Shown piece after piece: positions 14,788 through 14,905 of a stretch of DNA of 14,905 bases. Every line of letters begins with the position of its first letter. The first letter of the stretch is position 1. The translations under genes and the position numbers were made by a program. The notes beneath the pieces were generated by a model. It worked only from the letters and a program-made list of their open reading frames with translations, made no database searches and was not told where the DNA came from. Location: positions 1 to 14,905 of the forward strand of contig CAJKQX010000062.1 of NCBI GenBank assembly GCA_905202125.1, in the 5' to 3' direction. Source of the DNA: an uncultured Prevotella sp. Lineage in GTDB: Bacteria > Bacteroidota > Bacteroidia > Bacteroidales > Bacteroidaceae.

Positions 14788-14822
14788 GTCGGGTCAAGAA
14801 ATATCTTGGCTCGACTTTTTTA
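14788..14822 (+). terminator. Rho-independent terminator of the biotin-enzyme operon
   Basis: GTCGGGTCAAGA (14788-14799) pairs with TCTTGGCTCGAC (14804-14815), 12 positions with two G-U pairs and a 4-base loop, followed by six T. It lies 46 bases after the carrier-protein stop. In the remaining 83 bases of the window I see no gene. Confidence 0.88.
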
Positions 14823-14905
14823 TCCATTGAGGCAGTATTTTCCAAATCTCATGGTAGTGTTTCACTGAGTGTGTCTGAGGCGAGTTCACTCAAGCCTGTA
14901 GACCT

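Overview
The window looks like a chromosomal segment of a Bacteroidales bacterium, probably of the Prevotellaceae/Muribaculaceae type. The signs are Bacteroidota-type promoters (TAnnTTTG -7 boxes) ahead of several genes, weak or absent Shine-Dalgarno sequences, a GldB-family lipoprotein, a Bacteroidales-type tyrosine recombinase and HU-like protein, and a succinate/propionate-type biotin-dependent carboxyl-transfer operon. The genus assignment is inference.

Positions 1 to about 2640 look like the end of an accessory or mobile segment. They hold the first 39 codons of an HU-family DNA-binding protein gene (minus strand), a GC-rich structured-looking leader, the C-terminal half of an IS1182-like transposase, and a complete tyrosine recombinase of 378 residues. 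The recombinase is surrounded by nine copies of the octamer TGTTATCA, many spaced by about one or two helical turns. A tRNA-Lys(CUU) gene with encoded CCA, its promoter and a strong terminator lie at the right edge. This is the classic integrase-beside-tRNA layout; the other end of the element is outside the window.

Positions 2725 to 3070 are a regulatory region. It holds the tRNA promoter, a regular array of four TGTAC-N5/6-GTACA palindromes with a 22-bp period, and the promoter of mtaB.

Positions 3083 to 12458 hold core-type genes. mtaB (tRNA ms2t6A37 methylthiotransferase) overlaps a family 2 glycosyltransferase by 4 bp. A GldB-like lipoprotein gene converges on a radical SAM protein of the YhcC/TIGR01212 type. 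That gene is divergent from a secreted dipeptidyl peptidase IV, and the two -7 boxes lie 13 bp apart inside an inverted repeat. After a strong terminator come a GlmU-like left-handed beta-helix acyltransferase, a beta-helix surface lipoprotein and cytidine deaminase (4-bp overlap with the lipoprotein gene).

Positions 12529 to 14822 form a compact operon with promoter and terminator: the carboxyltransferase (MmdA/PccB-like), a 52-residue protein resembling a detached cytoplasmic tail of OadG/MmdD (MmdE-like), and a biotin carboxyl carrier protein. The operon ends without the membrane decarboxylase beta subunit or a biotin carboxylase. The most interesting features are the recombinase-associated octamer array, the palindrome array upstream of mtaB and the minimal biotin operon with its tiny subunit.
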